Below, one piece after another: positions 25,295 to 34,451 of a DNA stretch of 64,000 nt. The DNA is from Brasilonema angustatum HA4187-MV1. Lineage in GTDB: Bacteria; Cyanobacteriota; Cyanobacteriia; Cyanobacteriales; Nostocaceae. A program made the position numbers and the translations under genes. The stretch is from assembly GCA_019359695.1 (NCBI GenBank), contig JAHHGV010000029.1:1-64000 (forward strand). The letters run 5' to 3'. The notes beneath the pieces were generated by a model. The model saw only the letters and a list, made by a program, of their open reading frames with translations. It had not been told where the DNA came from and made no database searches. Numbering within the stretch: the first letter of the stretch is position 1; every line of letters begins with the position of its first letter.

Positions 25295-26119
25295 ATGTTT
25301 CGCAAAGCAACCAAATCTCAAGTTAAAATTCGTCTAGCCCTTAGCGGTGCCTCAGGTTCAGGCAAAACATATTCAGCACTATCTATTGCATCTCATCTAA
25401 GTCATAAAATTGCCGTCATAGATACTGAAAGAGGAAGTGCCAGCCGCTATGCAGATATCTTTAATTTTGATGTCTGTGAACTAGAGAACCATCACCCCGC
25501 TCATTATATAGAAGCCATCCAAACTGCTGAAAATGCAGGCTACCAAACAATAATTATTGATTCTCTGACTCACGCTTGGTTTAGCGAGTTAGAATTGGTA
25601 GACCGCGCTAAAAACTCATTCACTGCTTGGAAAGAAGTTCGTCCTCTAGAACGCAAACTGATAGATTGTATCACTAAATGCAGCAGCCATATAATTGCGA
25701 CAATGCGATCTAAAACCGAATGGGATATAAGCCAAATTGACTCCAAAACAGGTAAAATGAAACCTGTAAAAATTGGTACTGCTCCTATTCAAACTAGCGG
25801 TATTGAATTTGAATTTGATATTGCTGGGGAAGTTTCAGCTGAGCATATTCTCTACATTTCCAAATCTCGTTGTCCAGCTTTACAGGATACCAGTTGGCTA
25901 AAACCAGGTAAAGACTTAGCTTATCAGCTAAGAGTATGGATGGGTGAGGTGTGGTTGCTATGGAAATCTGAGGAAGATGCGCTCTCATGGGGTGCGACTC
26001 AATTACCTGGAATGTCAGCCCAGCAGTTGCGGCAGGAATTTGATAAGTTATCTTCTAGTAACGGCAAAAAAGCTCCGGCTTGGGTAGCACAAGTAACAGA
26101 GCTTAAAGAGCAGTTTTGA
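25295..26119 (+). CDS. RecA-like AAA ATPase (phage/plasmid nucleotide-binding, Sak4-like)
   Basis: 274 residues. Walker A is SGASGSGKTYSAL (about 18-30), Walker B is TIIIDSLTHAW (about 86-96), and a TERGSA motif follows the second strand. The layout fits the phage AAA_24/Sak4 group, single-strand annealing or recombination ATPases. On a plasmid it could act in replication, recombination or repair. A long C-terminal segment (205-274) is not typical. It sits before the large methyltransferase-helicase. Confidence 0.75.
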   Translation: MFRKATKSQVKIRLALSGASGSGKTYSALSIASHLSHKIAVIDTERGSASRYADIFNFDVCELENHHPAHYIEAIQTAENAGYQTIIIDSLTHAWFSELELVDRAKNSFTAWKEVRPLERKLIDCITKCSSHIIATMRSKTEWDISQIDSKTGKMKPVKIGTAPIQTSGIEFEFDIAGEVSAEHILYISKSRCPALQDTSWLKPGKDLAYQLRVWMGEVWLLWKSEEDALSWGATQLPGMSAQQLRQEFDKLSSSNGKKAPAWVAQVTELKEQF

Positions 26120-26178
26120 GTAAAATTTCAACCACACTTCAGATACTGGCAAAGTTTCAAGTACAGCAGAGGGAAAAT

Positions 26179-26204
26179 ATTTTGTGCGCCATGGCGCACA
26201 AAAT
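26179..26204. repeat. Perfect 26-bp palindrome
   Basis: ATTTTGTGCGCC is followed by its exact complement GGCGCACAAAAT around a central AT, with no loop. It lies in the 347-bp gap between the ATPase gene and the methyltransferase-helicase. As RNA it cannot form a normal loop without opening the centre, so a dimeric protein-binding site is more likely than a terminator. Confidence 0.85.
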
Positions 26205-26466
26205 CTAATTGATGTTGAGCCAAGCGAGATACAGGCGAAAACGGAAATAGGCACTGACAAATGCTTGCTTTGATGATACCAGTCTTCTGAAAATCGAAAT
26301 TTGCTCTTTTGGTGTTGCTGAGGAGTGCGTCAAAGAGTTCCTTAAGCGTAGCTTTGTAGTTAGCTCATTTGTTTAAGTCGTCCTATTCTCTCTAAAAATT
26401 TAAATATCTATTTTATCAAGTTAAAAATTAACATTTATCCCTTGAATTATTAATCCTCGCCTTGCT

Positions 26467-26482
26467 GTGGGTGAAAAAATCA
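26467..26482 (+). promoter_or_regulatory. GGGTGAAAAAATCA leader element, copy 2
   Basis: Located 14 bases before ATG 26497 of the methyltransferase-helicase gene. It matches the elements at 24662, 32033 and 34401. Confidence 0.6.
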
Positions 26483-26496
26483 CGCCAAAGCAAGAT

Positions 26497-29400
26497 ATGA
26501 CACAAAGTTATCAGTTATCCCTATTCGACTTACCCTTAAATACCTCTCTTCCTTTAACCACTGTTTCCAAAAACTACAGAATTACTCATCTAATAGGCAA
26601 AGGAGGTATAAAAACCAAAGCTGCTAACAACATCAAAGCAATCGAATTAAGTAAAACACTTGACCGAGAACACCGTCACCCCACACTCATAGAGCAAGCA
26701 ATCATCGCCGAATATTTAGGTTGGGGAATTGCTCCAGAAATTTTTGAAGAACCTCTCAAATCTGATTGGCAATACCTCGGTATTCAATTAAGAGAATTGC
26801 TCACACCAACTGAGTATCAAGCTGCTAGAAGAAGCATCATTAATGCATATTATACCACACCAGAAATCATCAAAGAAATTTATCAAGGATTAAAGCACTT
26901 AGGCTTTCGTGGAGGTCGCATTCTTGAACCAAGTATGGGGACTGGTTTATTTCTTGGAGTCGCGCCTCAAGATATTAATGAAGTCTCTCACTGGACAGGA
27001 GTTGAACTTGACCCAATCACAGGTCGTATAGCCCAACAACTATACCCGAAAGCTAATATTTATATCCAGGGTTTTGAGGACGTTGTACTGCCACAAAACT
27101 ACTTTGACTTAGCTATTGGGAACGTGCCTTTTAGCAATGTTGCTCCTCATGACCCACAGTACAACAAACTGCCAATTCATACACTACACGACTACTTCTT
27201 TATAAAATCACTTGACCTTATCCGTCCAGGCGGACTAATTGCCTTCATAACTTCAGTTGGAACATTACAATCCCGTAACAGCCTCAAAGTGCGAGAACTA
27301 CTTTCAAAAACAGCCAATTTAGTAGGAGCAATTCGTTTGCCCAACACTGCTTTTTTAGCATTTACCAACACCCAAGTTACCACTGATTTAATCATCCTCC
27401 AAAAGCGCGAACATTCCGACCAGGAGCCATCTTCTGAATGGATAGAAATATGTGAAAGCGGACTCACATCTGTTGATGGTTCCCCACTTATGATGCCTTG
27501 TTACTATAAGCAGCACCCAGAAATGCTGCTAGGAAAACTAACTGTAGATAAACTCTACGGTGGGCGTAATCGGCTTGGACTTGAAACTGATGGACGCGAT
27601 TTAAAGAAGGCATTATCAGAAGCATTCTCTCGCCTGACAACAGAAATTTATCGTCCCCAGGACACATCACTAAAAAACATAACTGTCTCATCCAAATCAA
27701 AATCAATTTTAATCCCCACTGAGCTGCAAGGAAAAACCAAACCTTATTCATATATCTGGTATAACAACGAACCTTGGCAAGTTATTGAAGGACGATTGCA
27801 CCCAGTCAATTGTGTTGGGATACCTCGCCTACGCTTGTACTGGCTAATTCAACTACTCCAAGCAGTTAAGAAAGTTTTCACTCTTCAAATGAATGGCGGG
27901 AGCGATTCCCAACTATCCCAAGCACAAAAACACCTCAACCACATCTATGATACCTTGGTTAAGCGCTACGGATGGTTGCACTCTCCAGGTAATCGCCGGG
28001 TATTTGCTTGCGATCCAGAATATCCTCTATTGTTGGCACTGGAGAACTACGATCCTGATACGGAGACAGCCACCAAAACTGACATTTTCACAAAACGCAC
28101 CATCCGTGAATATCAACCGAAAACAAGTGCTGCTACTGCTAAAGAAGCACTCATTTACAGCTTGAGCGAGAAAGGACGAGTTGACATTGATTTTATGACG
28201 ATGCTGCTGTCACAACCCCCAGAAATTATCATTGAAGAATTGCACAAAGACAGACTGATTTATTTTGACCCTCAAAGTAAGCAGTGGGTAACAGCAGACG
28301 AATACCTTTCTGGTTATGTCAGGACTAAACTTGCGATCGCCCGTGTTAGCGATAGGCGCAACCGTACCGTAGGCATAGCGTGTTCGCAAGATATAACTGC
28401 ACAAACCAATCCAGAACTAACAGTTAACGTTGAAGCCTTGGAGAAAGTTCAACCCAAAGACTTGCTACCTGGAGACATTTACGTCCGCTTGGGTTCTCCT
28501 TGGATTCCCACTCAAGATATTGCAGATTTTATCGCTCAAACACTGAACGTACCAGCACAGGATATCCATGTCTACCACTCCAAATCTACCGCCACTTGGG
28601 AGGTGGAAGTCCGTAAAAACGTCCTCACCTCGCAGAACAATTGCCAAATTTACGGTACTGAACGCGTGATGGCGCATCAACTGATTGAATTAGCACTCAA
28701 CCTCCGCGTCCCGGTAGTTCGAGACAAAGTAGACGAGCAATATGTTGAGAACTTAGAAGCCACACGCATTGCCCAAACTAAACAGGAAAACCTCAAAGAA
28801 CTCTTCAAAGGCTGGATTTGGAGCGACTTAGGGCGAACTGAGCGATTAACAAAAATTTACAACGAGCAGTACAATAGCCTTGTGCCACGACACTTTGACG
28901 GTTCCCATCTAGAACTACCGGGAATGAATCCAGAATGGCGCAACAAATTACGTCCTCATCAACTCAACGCTATCTGGCGCATCGTCGCCTCTGGTAACAC
29001 ATTACTCGGTCATGCTGTGGGAGCAGGTAAGACAAGTGAAGCGATCGCCGCAAGTCAAGAACTCAAACGTCTGGGAATTTGTTACAAACCCTGCCTGGTT
29101 GTCATGGATCACTTACCTGAACAAATGGCAAGCGAAGCTATACAAATGTATCCCCAGATGCGGCTTCTCATTGCTGGTAGTGCAGAAATGTCAGCCAACA
29201 AACGACGTGAGTTAGCTTCCCGCATTGCCACAGGAGATTGGGATTTGATTATCCTCAGTCAAGGTGCTTTTAGCAAATTACCTTTGCATCCAGACACTAT
29301 TGGGCAATTTTTGTCAGAAGAATCAGATATGGTAGAAGCAGACTACCTTGCAGCTAAAAGCAATGGTCAGCGAACCAAAAGGGTGATGAAAAACCTCGAA

Positions 29401-31494
29401 AAGAAACTGACGCGGTTAGAAGAAAATATTGACGCGGTAGCTAATGCCCAAACGAAAGACAATACGGTATTTTTTGATGAATTGGGTATTGATTGGATAT
29501 TCTACGATGAATCGCAACAGGTCAAAAACCTTGACCTCAACACCAAACTCAATCGAGTTCTAGGCGTTCCTAGCACAGCCTCGTACCGTGCCAAGGACTT
29601 TCTCATGAAGACCCGCTACATGAGCTACAAACATGGTGCAGGTCGTGGCGTAACGCTGATGAGTGCCACTCCAATTACCAACACCTTAGCCGAAGCGTGG
29701 GTTAACCAGGTATATCTGCAATACGAAACTTTACAAGTTAAAGGTCTGTTGCACTTTGATGCCTGGGTATCCAACTTTGCTGAAGTCAAAGTGGGTGCAG
29801 AAATCACGCCTCAAGGAACCTTGGAAGTCAAAAGCAGACTGGCTGTATTCAACAATCTTCCGGAATGGCGGCAGTTATTTTGGCAAGTGGCTGACATCTT
29901 AACCGATGAAGACCTGGACTTGCCAAAACCAGAGAAAGAGTACATCACACAAGAAGTGCCAGCGACACCCGAACAACTCAAGTTCTTTAATTATGTCGCT
30001 CAACGTGCCGAAGCAATCATTGCAAGACAAGTCGAACCGACTGTTGACAATATGCCCCGCATCACGACACACATCCGCCAGGGTGTCGTTGATTTGCGTT
30101 GCTTACCTTTGGATGTGCTTTCTGAATTTCTTACCCCTGAAGAAATTCACGATTTAAATTATTCTCCTACCAAAGTTGATGCTGCAATTGACTACGTTTT
30201 TCGTATCTGGCAATCTACCCAAGCTGAACGCTTAACCCAACTAATATTCTGTGATGTGGGAACGCCAAAAGAAAATTCTCAAGGACGATTCACTGTTTAC
30301 GACTATATTAAGAGTCAGTTGATAAAACGTGGCATTTCTCCAGAAGAAATTGCCTTTATCCATGATGCCAAGACTGACGAACAAAAATCAGCCTTATTTC
30401 GAGCCGTGCGTCAACGAAAAGTTAGGGTTTTTATAGGTTCCACAGCCAAAATGGGTGTAGGTACCAACGTTCAAAACTACGTCATAGCTGCCCATGATTT
30501 AGACTGTCCTTGGCGACCAACTGACCACACGCAACGCGCCGGACGTTCGGTTCGTCAAGGTAATCATAATCCCAAAGTGACAATATATCGTTACGTCACT
30601 CAAGGTAAACCATTACAAGATGCCCAAGGGAAAAAGGTTGCAGGGCTAAGTCCGGATGGCTACCTGTACCAAACTTCTAAAACCAAAGCTGAATTTATTG
30701 AAGCAGCCCTGGCTGGAAAAAACACAGCCCGTAGTATTGATGACTGCACCGACATAGTTCTGTCTTATGCTGAAGTCATGGCAACTGCCAGCGGTGACCC
30801 AAGGTTAATGCGAAAAGTTGAGTTAGATGCAACTGTTGCCAAACTGCTTCAGGAAGAACGCGACCATATCAATCAGCAAATTTCCATCCGACAAGAACTA
30901 GAACATCTGCCTGGTCGAATTGAACAAGCGAGTGTAAAAGTAGCTAATCATCAAGCTGACAAAGACCGCACAGTATCTACTGCTGGCAATAAGTTTATCA
31001 TTAGACTCCGCGCCTGTGATGGTAAGACAGTGCAACTAGACAAGCGATCGCTTGCAGGTGAAATTATTAACGCAGTTGCACGCGACTTAGAAGCACAGGC
31101 AAACTATGGAACATTTCCACTCGGTAAGTTCGCTGGATTTGAATTGTTAATTCGGCATGATGTAGGAGGCAGCACAATCCATATAGTAGGAGATGTAACC
31201 TACAACGCTTCAGTCAGACAAACACCAATGGGAACAATCTCTGCTTTGGAACATTGCGTGACTGAGGGTATTGATAAAGAACTTAAACAAGCTGCAGCAC
31301 AACTCCAAAAGCTGAAAACAGCTTTCCACGATTTATCAATTCAAAAAGAACAGCCATTCCCAAAAGCGGCAGAATTACAAACAGCAATACAGGAGCAACT
31401 TACTATTAATAAAGACCTTGGTTTGCACTCAGACGATACTCAAGTGATAGTCATGGAGAATAGCGAACAAAAAGCAGCGTTAAACTGCAATTGA
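26497..31494 (+). CDS. Giant N6-adenine methyltransferase / SNF2-type helicase
   Basis: 1665 residues from ATG 26497; an upstream GTG at 26467 lies in the leader element. The methyltransferase part has motif I (ILEPSMGTGLFLG, about 140-155) and a catalytic-motif variant GNVPF (about 208) where classic enzymes have NPPY/F. The helicase part has Walker A GHAVGAGKTSEA (about 835-846), Walker B YDESQQ (about 1003), motif III LMSATPITNT (about 1054) and motif VI QRAGRSVRQGN (about 1345). Such fusions are common on conjugative plasmids and phages (DarB-like) and are thought to protect incoming DNA from restriction. A palindromic repeat near 28344-28386 is read through in frame. The C-terminal 300 residues form a helical tail. 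Confidence 0.85.
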   Translation: MTQSYQLSLFDLPLNTSLPLTTVSKNYRITHLIGKGGIKTKAANNIKAIELSKTLDREHRHPTLIEQAIIAEYLGWGIAPEIFEEPLKSDWQYLGIQLRELLTPTEYQAARRSIINAYYTTPEIIKEIYQGLKHLGFRGGRILEPSMGTGLFLGVAPQDINEVSHWTGVELDPITGRIAQQLYPKANIYIQGFEDVVLPQNYFDLAIGNVPFSNVAPHDPQYNKLPIHTLHDYFFIKSLDLIRPGGLIAFITSVGTLQSRNSLKVRELLSKTANLVGAIRLPNTAFLAFTNTQVTTDLIILQKREHSDQEPSSEWIEICESGLTSVDGSPLMMPCYYKQHPEMLLGKLTVDKLYGGRNRLGLETDGRDLKKALSEAFSRLTTEIYRPQDTSLKNITVSSKSKSILIPTELQGKTKPYSYIWYNNEPWQVIEGRLHPVNCVGIPRLRLYWLIQLLQAVKKVFTLQMNGGSDSQLSQAQKHLNHIYDTLVKRYGWLHSPGNRRVFACDPEYPLLLALENYDPDTETATKTDIFTKRTIREYQPKTSAATAKEALIYSLSEKGRVDIDFMTMLLSQPPEIIIEELHKDRLIYFDPQSKQWVTADEYLSGYVRTKLAIARVSDRRNRTVGIACSQDITAQTNPELTVNVEALEKVQPKDLLPGDIYVRLGSPWIPTQDIADFIAQTLNVPAQDIHVYHSKSTATWEVEVRKNVLTSQNNCQIYGTERVMAHQLIELALNLRVPVVRDKVDEQYVENLEATRIAQTKQENLKELFKGWIWSDLGRTERLTKIYNEQYNSLVPRHFDGSHLELPGMNPEWRNKLRPHQLNAIWRIVASGNTLLGHAVGAGKTSEAIAASQELKRLGICYKPCLVVMDHLPEQMASEAIQMYPQMRLLIAGSAEMSANKRRELASRIATGDWDLIILSQGAFSKLPLHPDTIGQFLSEESDMVEADYLAAKSNGQRTKRVMKNLEKKLTRLEENIDAVANAQTKDNTVFFDELGIDWIFYDESQQVKNLDLNTKLNRVLGVPSTASYRAKDFLMKTRYMSYKHGAGRGVTLMSATPITNTLAEAWVNQVYLQYETLQVKGLLHFDAWVSNFAEVKVGAEITPQGTLEVKSRLAVFNNLPEWRQLFWQVADILTDEDLDLPKPEKEYITQEVPATPEQLKFFNYVAQRAEAIIARQVEPTVDNMPRITTHIRQGVVDLRCLPLDVLSEFLTPEEIHDLNYSPTKVDAAIDYVFRIWQSTQAERLTQLIFCDVGTPKENSQGRFTVYDYIKSQLIKRGISPEEIAFIHDAKTDEQKSALFRAVRQRKVRVFIGSTAKMGVGTNVQNYVIAAHDLDCPWRPTDHTQRAGRSVRQGNHNPKVTIYRYVTQGKPLQDAQGKKVAGLSPDGYLYQTSKTKAEFIEAALAGKNTARSIDDCTDIVLSYAEVMATASGDPRLMRKVELDATVAKLLQEERDHINQQISIRQELEHLPGRIEQASVKVANHQADKDRTVSTAGNKFIIRLRACDGKTVQLDKRSLAGEIINAVARDLEAQANYGTFPLGKFAGFELLIRHDVGGSTIHIVGDVTYNASVRQTPMGTISALEHCVTEGIDKELKQAAAQLQKLKTAFHDLSIQKEQPFPKAAELQTAIQEQLTINKDLGLHSDDTQVIVMENSEQKAALNCN

Positions 31495-31561
31495 TGGAAA
31501 AATAAAATATTACATATGCCCATAAGTGCTGCTCGCTTAGGTTGCAAATCAATCAAAAGCA

Positions 31562-31876
31562 ATGCAGATTATGGGCTTTGTTTATCTTCTCCACTTTTCA
31601 GATAAAATAGGAAACTTAGAAAATTCAAAAGGCTGCGCTCAACATTATTTAGGCTACACCAGCAAAAGTCTGAAAAAGCGTTTCTCAGAACACAAAAACG
31701 GTATCGGTGCAAAAATTACCCGCGCGGTTGTGCAAGATTATAAATACGAATTACAACTCGTCCGTCACTGGTCTGGTTGTACTCGTGAAACTGAGCGAGC
31801 ATTGAAAAGACGGCATAGTCCTGTTAGCTTTTGTCCTTTATGTAATCCTCAAAAAGATACAGCACATTGCAAGTAA
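31562..31876 (+). CDS. GIY-YIG-type nuclease-like protein
   Basis: 104 residues (ATG 31562 or 31571). VYLLHF...HYLGYTSKSLKKRFSEHKNG carries the two-part GIY-YIG signature with the Arg of the second helix, and RETERALKRRHSP follows. Such single-domain nucleases act in recombination, repair or mobile-element cutting. The C-terminal FCPLCNP has a CxxC pair. It is probably active, but the target is unknown. Confidence 0.8.
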   Translation: MQIMGFVYLLHFSDKIGNLENSKGCAQHYLGYTSKSLKKRFSEHKNGIGAKITRAVVQDYKYELQLVRHWSGCTRETERALKRRHSPVSFCPLCNPQKDTAHCK

Positions 31877-32032
31877 ATGAAGTACAACGGTGTTGTTTAA
31901 AAGCCAGACTCTAAACCTTTTTTACTTCTGGCTCCTGACTCCTGAATCCTTAATGATACTGTATTACCAAGATTGATTGCAAGCAGCAACAATCAAAAGA
32001 AAGTAAATAAATGAAATAATTTGCTTTTGTTA

Positions 32033-32047
32033 GGGGTGAAAATATCA
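32033..32047 (+). promoter_or_regulatory. GGGGTGAAAATATCA leader element, copy 3
   Basis: Located 16 bases before ATG 32064 of the next gene. It matches the elements at 24662, 26467 and 34401, with one inserted base. Confidence 0.55.
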
Positions 32048-32063
32048 CATATAGAGAAGAAAA

Positions 32064-32861
32064 ATGACAAATTTTCAAGTTACCTGGAAATTCACTTACA
32101 CTGAAAACATCATTCCACCTCGTTGTCGCAAGCCAAGACCAAAAAAATTTCAGGGTGAGTACACAGTTGAAATACCAGCATTAAGCGACAAAGAAGCACC
32201 TGTGGCTATTATTGAAACTGACAAAAATGCTGCTCCTGAGATGTTAGGAGGTGAGCGTCGTACTCGCATCCGTCAGTACCGTTGGTATAACAACCAGTTA
32301 TGGTGTGATCATAAAATTGACCGTTTCAAAGATATTGAATTTGAGTCAATTCAGCCAGTTATTACAGGTTACGGTAGTGACTACCAATCTCTAGATCAAC
32401 ATCAAGAACAAGCACGTCTATGGGCGAAATCAAAAATTTTAGTCGATGGCATTGTTCATAAACCCCTAAGAGGAGAACCCCGATTATTAGTCAACCGCGA
32501 CTACTTCAATCAAAAATTCTATGTGTCATTAGAGCGGCACTTTGATTACGATGTACCCAGATTTAAATTCAGTGACTTCTACCGATTAGACCAGATTAAC
32601 GAAGCAATTGCAAAATGTCACCGCTGGTTTGAACGGTTTCAAAATGATAAGGATGAAGTAGAACTGATTATCCCTTACGAATTTGAAATTATAATACCAC
32701 AAGCCATCCAACTGAATCCCCAAGCAGAACAAGCTGTTGCAGATGAAGAAAAGTTTCAAACCAACTTACAAAAACTGATTTCTGAAACGAAATCACTGTT
32801 TGCTGATCATTTACAGCGTTGTCGCGCCCTCAAAGAAGCTCTTGCTACATTTGAAATATAA
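32064..32861 (+). CDS. Hypothetical plasmid protein
   Basis: 265 residues. It is rich in charged and aromatic residues, with a basic N-terminal stretch (PPRCRKPRPKKFQGEY) and a predicted helical C-terminus (EEKFQTNLQKLISETKSLFADHL). There is no membrane segment, signal or known catalytic motif. It shares a leader element with the methyltransferase-helicase and two smaller genes, so it belongs to the same regulon (inference). Confidence 0.65.
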   Translation: MTNFQVTWKFTYTENIIPPRCRKPRPKKFQGEYTVEIPALSDKEAPVAIIETDKNAAPEMLGGERRTRIRQYRWYNNQLWCDHKIDRFKDIEFESIQPVITGYGSDYQSLDQHQEQARLWAKSKILVDGIVHKPLRGEPRLLVNRDYFNQKFYVSLERHFDYDVPRFKFSDFYRLDQINEAIAKCHRWFERFQNDKDEVELIIPYEFEIIIPQAIQLNPQAEQAVADEEKFQTNLQKLISETKSLFADHLQRCRALKEALATFEI

Positions 32862-32912
32862 ACTATAACTCTCGTCAACGAAGAAGAATTCAGAAACCAG
32901 AATGCAATTAGT

Positions 32913-32929
32913 GGGGGCTTGATACCCCC
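32913..32929. terminator. Hairpin after the 32064-32861 gene
   Basis: GGGGG and CCCCC arms around CTTGATA. There is no T-run, so it may be a simple RNA-stability hairpin rather than an intrinsic terminator. Confidence 0.45.
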
Positions 32930-33075
32930 AAGTCATCCGCCACTTGCACACAATACATTCTGTATTCTGGCTTCTGACTCCTGACTACTTCTTTGGTCAA
33001 ATCAATTCACTTCATACCTGGAGTAAGTATGTACATATGCTATTACTCCAGGCGTATTTACCACGATGAACAGCC

Positions 33076-33498
33076 ATGCCTTCTAATCAAGACAATGACA
33101 ATCTTCTCACAGAAATGTTGAAATGGAGAATAAATATCTTTGCCAGTGCGCCAGAACACATTGAGGCAGTTGCAGATGAGTTTGAAATATTACTAAATAC
33201 AGTAACACCCCTTATTTCTGTCTTTACAAAAGATAGAGATAAAAATCAACGTGGTGTTTTTCTGCTCCAAGAAGTCCAAAAAATAGATAAGATTGCACCT
33301 TGTGAATTCCTAAACCTCGAAATCATTGCTGCCTTGTCTGAAAACCATTTCTTCTTCGGTGAAGATAATTTTCAATATGGAGGTATCATTAAAAAACTTC
33401 TACTAACAAGAGCGCAAACTTATCATCCAGAAATTAGCGCCGTTGTATTTTGGACTGTTCCTAACAAAATCGGTGTAGCTTTGTTGGAATTCAACTAA
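33076..33498 (+). CDS. Hypothetical protein
   Basis: 140 residues, mixed alpha/beta. There is no recognised motif: the N-terminus is charged, then come FEILLNTVTPLISVFT and a C-terminal strand GVALLEFN. It lies 13 bp before the next small gene, probably co-transcribed. Confidence 0.55.
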   Translation: MPSNQDNDNLLTEMLKWRINIFASAPEHIEAVADEFEILLNTVTPLISVFTKDRDKNQRGVFLLQEVQKIDKIAPCEFLNLEIIAALSENHFFFGEDNFQYGGIIKKLLLTRAQTYHPEISAVVFWTVPNKIGVALLEFN

Positions 33499-33547
33499 AA
33501 CACAACGCTAAATGTACTTCAGTAAGTCCCTTGACAGGTTTCAAACA

Positions 33548-33856
33548 ATGGAAAACCCTACAGGTATTAGAATAATCGTCAAGTCCCAAGGAACTTACAA
33601 AGTCCTTGTTGATTCAGTAGTCGAAGATGCAGAACTCATCAGCATTCGGTTCTTTCTCAAGTCTCCTGATGGAACTGATAAAGTTCTTGTACAAACTTCA
33701 ATTGAAAATACTAATCTCAGCTTTGAAATGCAAGACCAACTCGAAAATTTATTAGGTAAAGGGAACTTCTACATCAAGAATGGACAACTGAAAATGATAC
33801 TTGCTTGCCCTAGCTACAAAGAAGAACTACAAGAAAAAGTGTTGTCCAACTTGTAA
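33548..33856 (+). CDS. Hypothetical protein
   Basis: 102 residues from ATG 33548 (an ATG at 33512 is possible). It is beta-rich (GIRIIVKSQGTYKVLVDSVV, TDKVLVQTSIENTNLSF). No family is recognised. Its end leads into the folded non-coding stretch at 33930-34195. Confidence 0.5.
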   Translation: MENPTGIRIIVKSQGTYKVLVDSVVEDAELISIRFFLKSPDGTDKVLVQTSIENTNLSFEMQDQLENLLGKGNFYIKNGQLKMILACPSYKEELQEKVLSNL

Positions 33857-33929
33857 AGAAATGGTTGCGCTGACACGCAATAAAGCAATATGTGAGGGCG
33901 ATCGCGCCACCCCTCACACTCCCCGGCGT

Positions 33930-34195
33930 GCTGCTGGGTTCTTCATTATACGGGGCGAAGCCTTGGTCATGAAAAATTGGGTAGGTGTCGTCTTGAACAA
34001 AAACACCTCACCCAATTTTTCAGACGGCAAGAGTCGTAGGGCGACTTTCGCGGCATAAACGCCCTGTAGGGCATTTATTCCACGTTCGCCTCACTCGCTT
34101 GCCGCGCAAAGTGCGGTACTCGAAATCTCTGTAGCGATTTCGACCGCACACTTGCGTCAAGGCTTCTCCCCGTAAACCCCCAGCGTCAGCAGCAG
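33930..34195. repeat. Nested hairpin region (structured DNA/RNA)
   Basis: At least five nested or adjacent inverted repeats lie within 265 bases. ACGGGGCGAAGCCTTG (33950) pairs with CAAGGCTTCTCCCCGT (34158), one mismatch. GAAAAATTGGGT-AGGTGT (33971) pairs with ACACCTCACCCAATTTTTC (34003), one bulge. CGCAAAGTGCGG..CTCGAAATC (34105) pairs with GATTTCGA.CCGCACACTTGCG (34136). AAACGCCC/GGGCATTT near 34058 and GTCG/CGAC near 34034 add two small stems. No convincing gene lies here. It may be a MITE-like composite, a structured RNA or an origin-type element. Confidence 0.7.
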
Positions 34196-34400
34196 TAAGA
34201 AGCTGTGGCTAAAAGTTGCTGCTGTGGCACAACTGTTCAAGAAGAAAGAAGTGCAATCTCCTTACTGCTTTGGCTTGGAATGCACTGCTCTCTTGTAACC
34301 CATTCCACATAACTTACTGCCCTTGGAAGCATATAACTTCTGGGGGCTTTTTCATCCCATTAATTAGAAGAAAAAGTAAAAAAAATAAAAAGTAATAAAT
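34196..34400. other. Gap before the 34452 gene
   Basis: About 200 bp with no gene, repeats or hairpins that I can support beyond the folded region to its left. Confidence 0.4.
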
Positions 34401-34414
34401 GGGGTGAAAAATCA
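34401..34414 (+). promoter_or_regulatory. GGGGTGAAAAATCA leader element, copy 4
   Basis: The best match to the copy at 24662. It lies 37 bases before ATG 34452, which has its own AAGGAG ribosome binding site, so the GTG inside this element is not needed as a start. This argues that the element is regulatory. Confidence 0.65.
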
Positions 34415-34451
34415 ATTGTTTCATTCGGTTGAAATATCAAGGAGAATTGAA

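Noticed and set aside
33801-34058. Open frame overlapping the end of the 33548 gene
   Set aside because: It runs through the nested hairpins and has no codon or family support.
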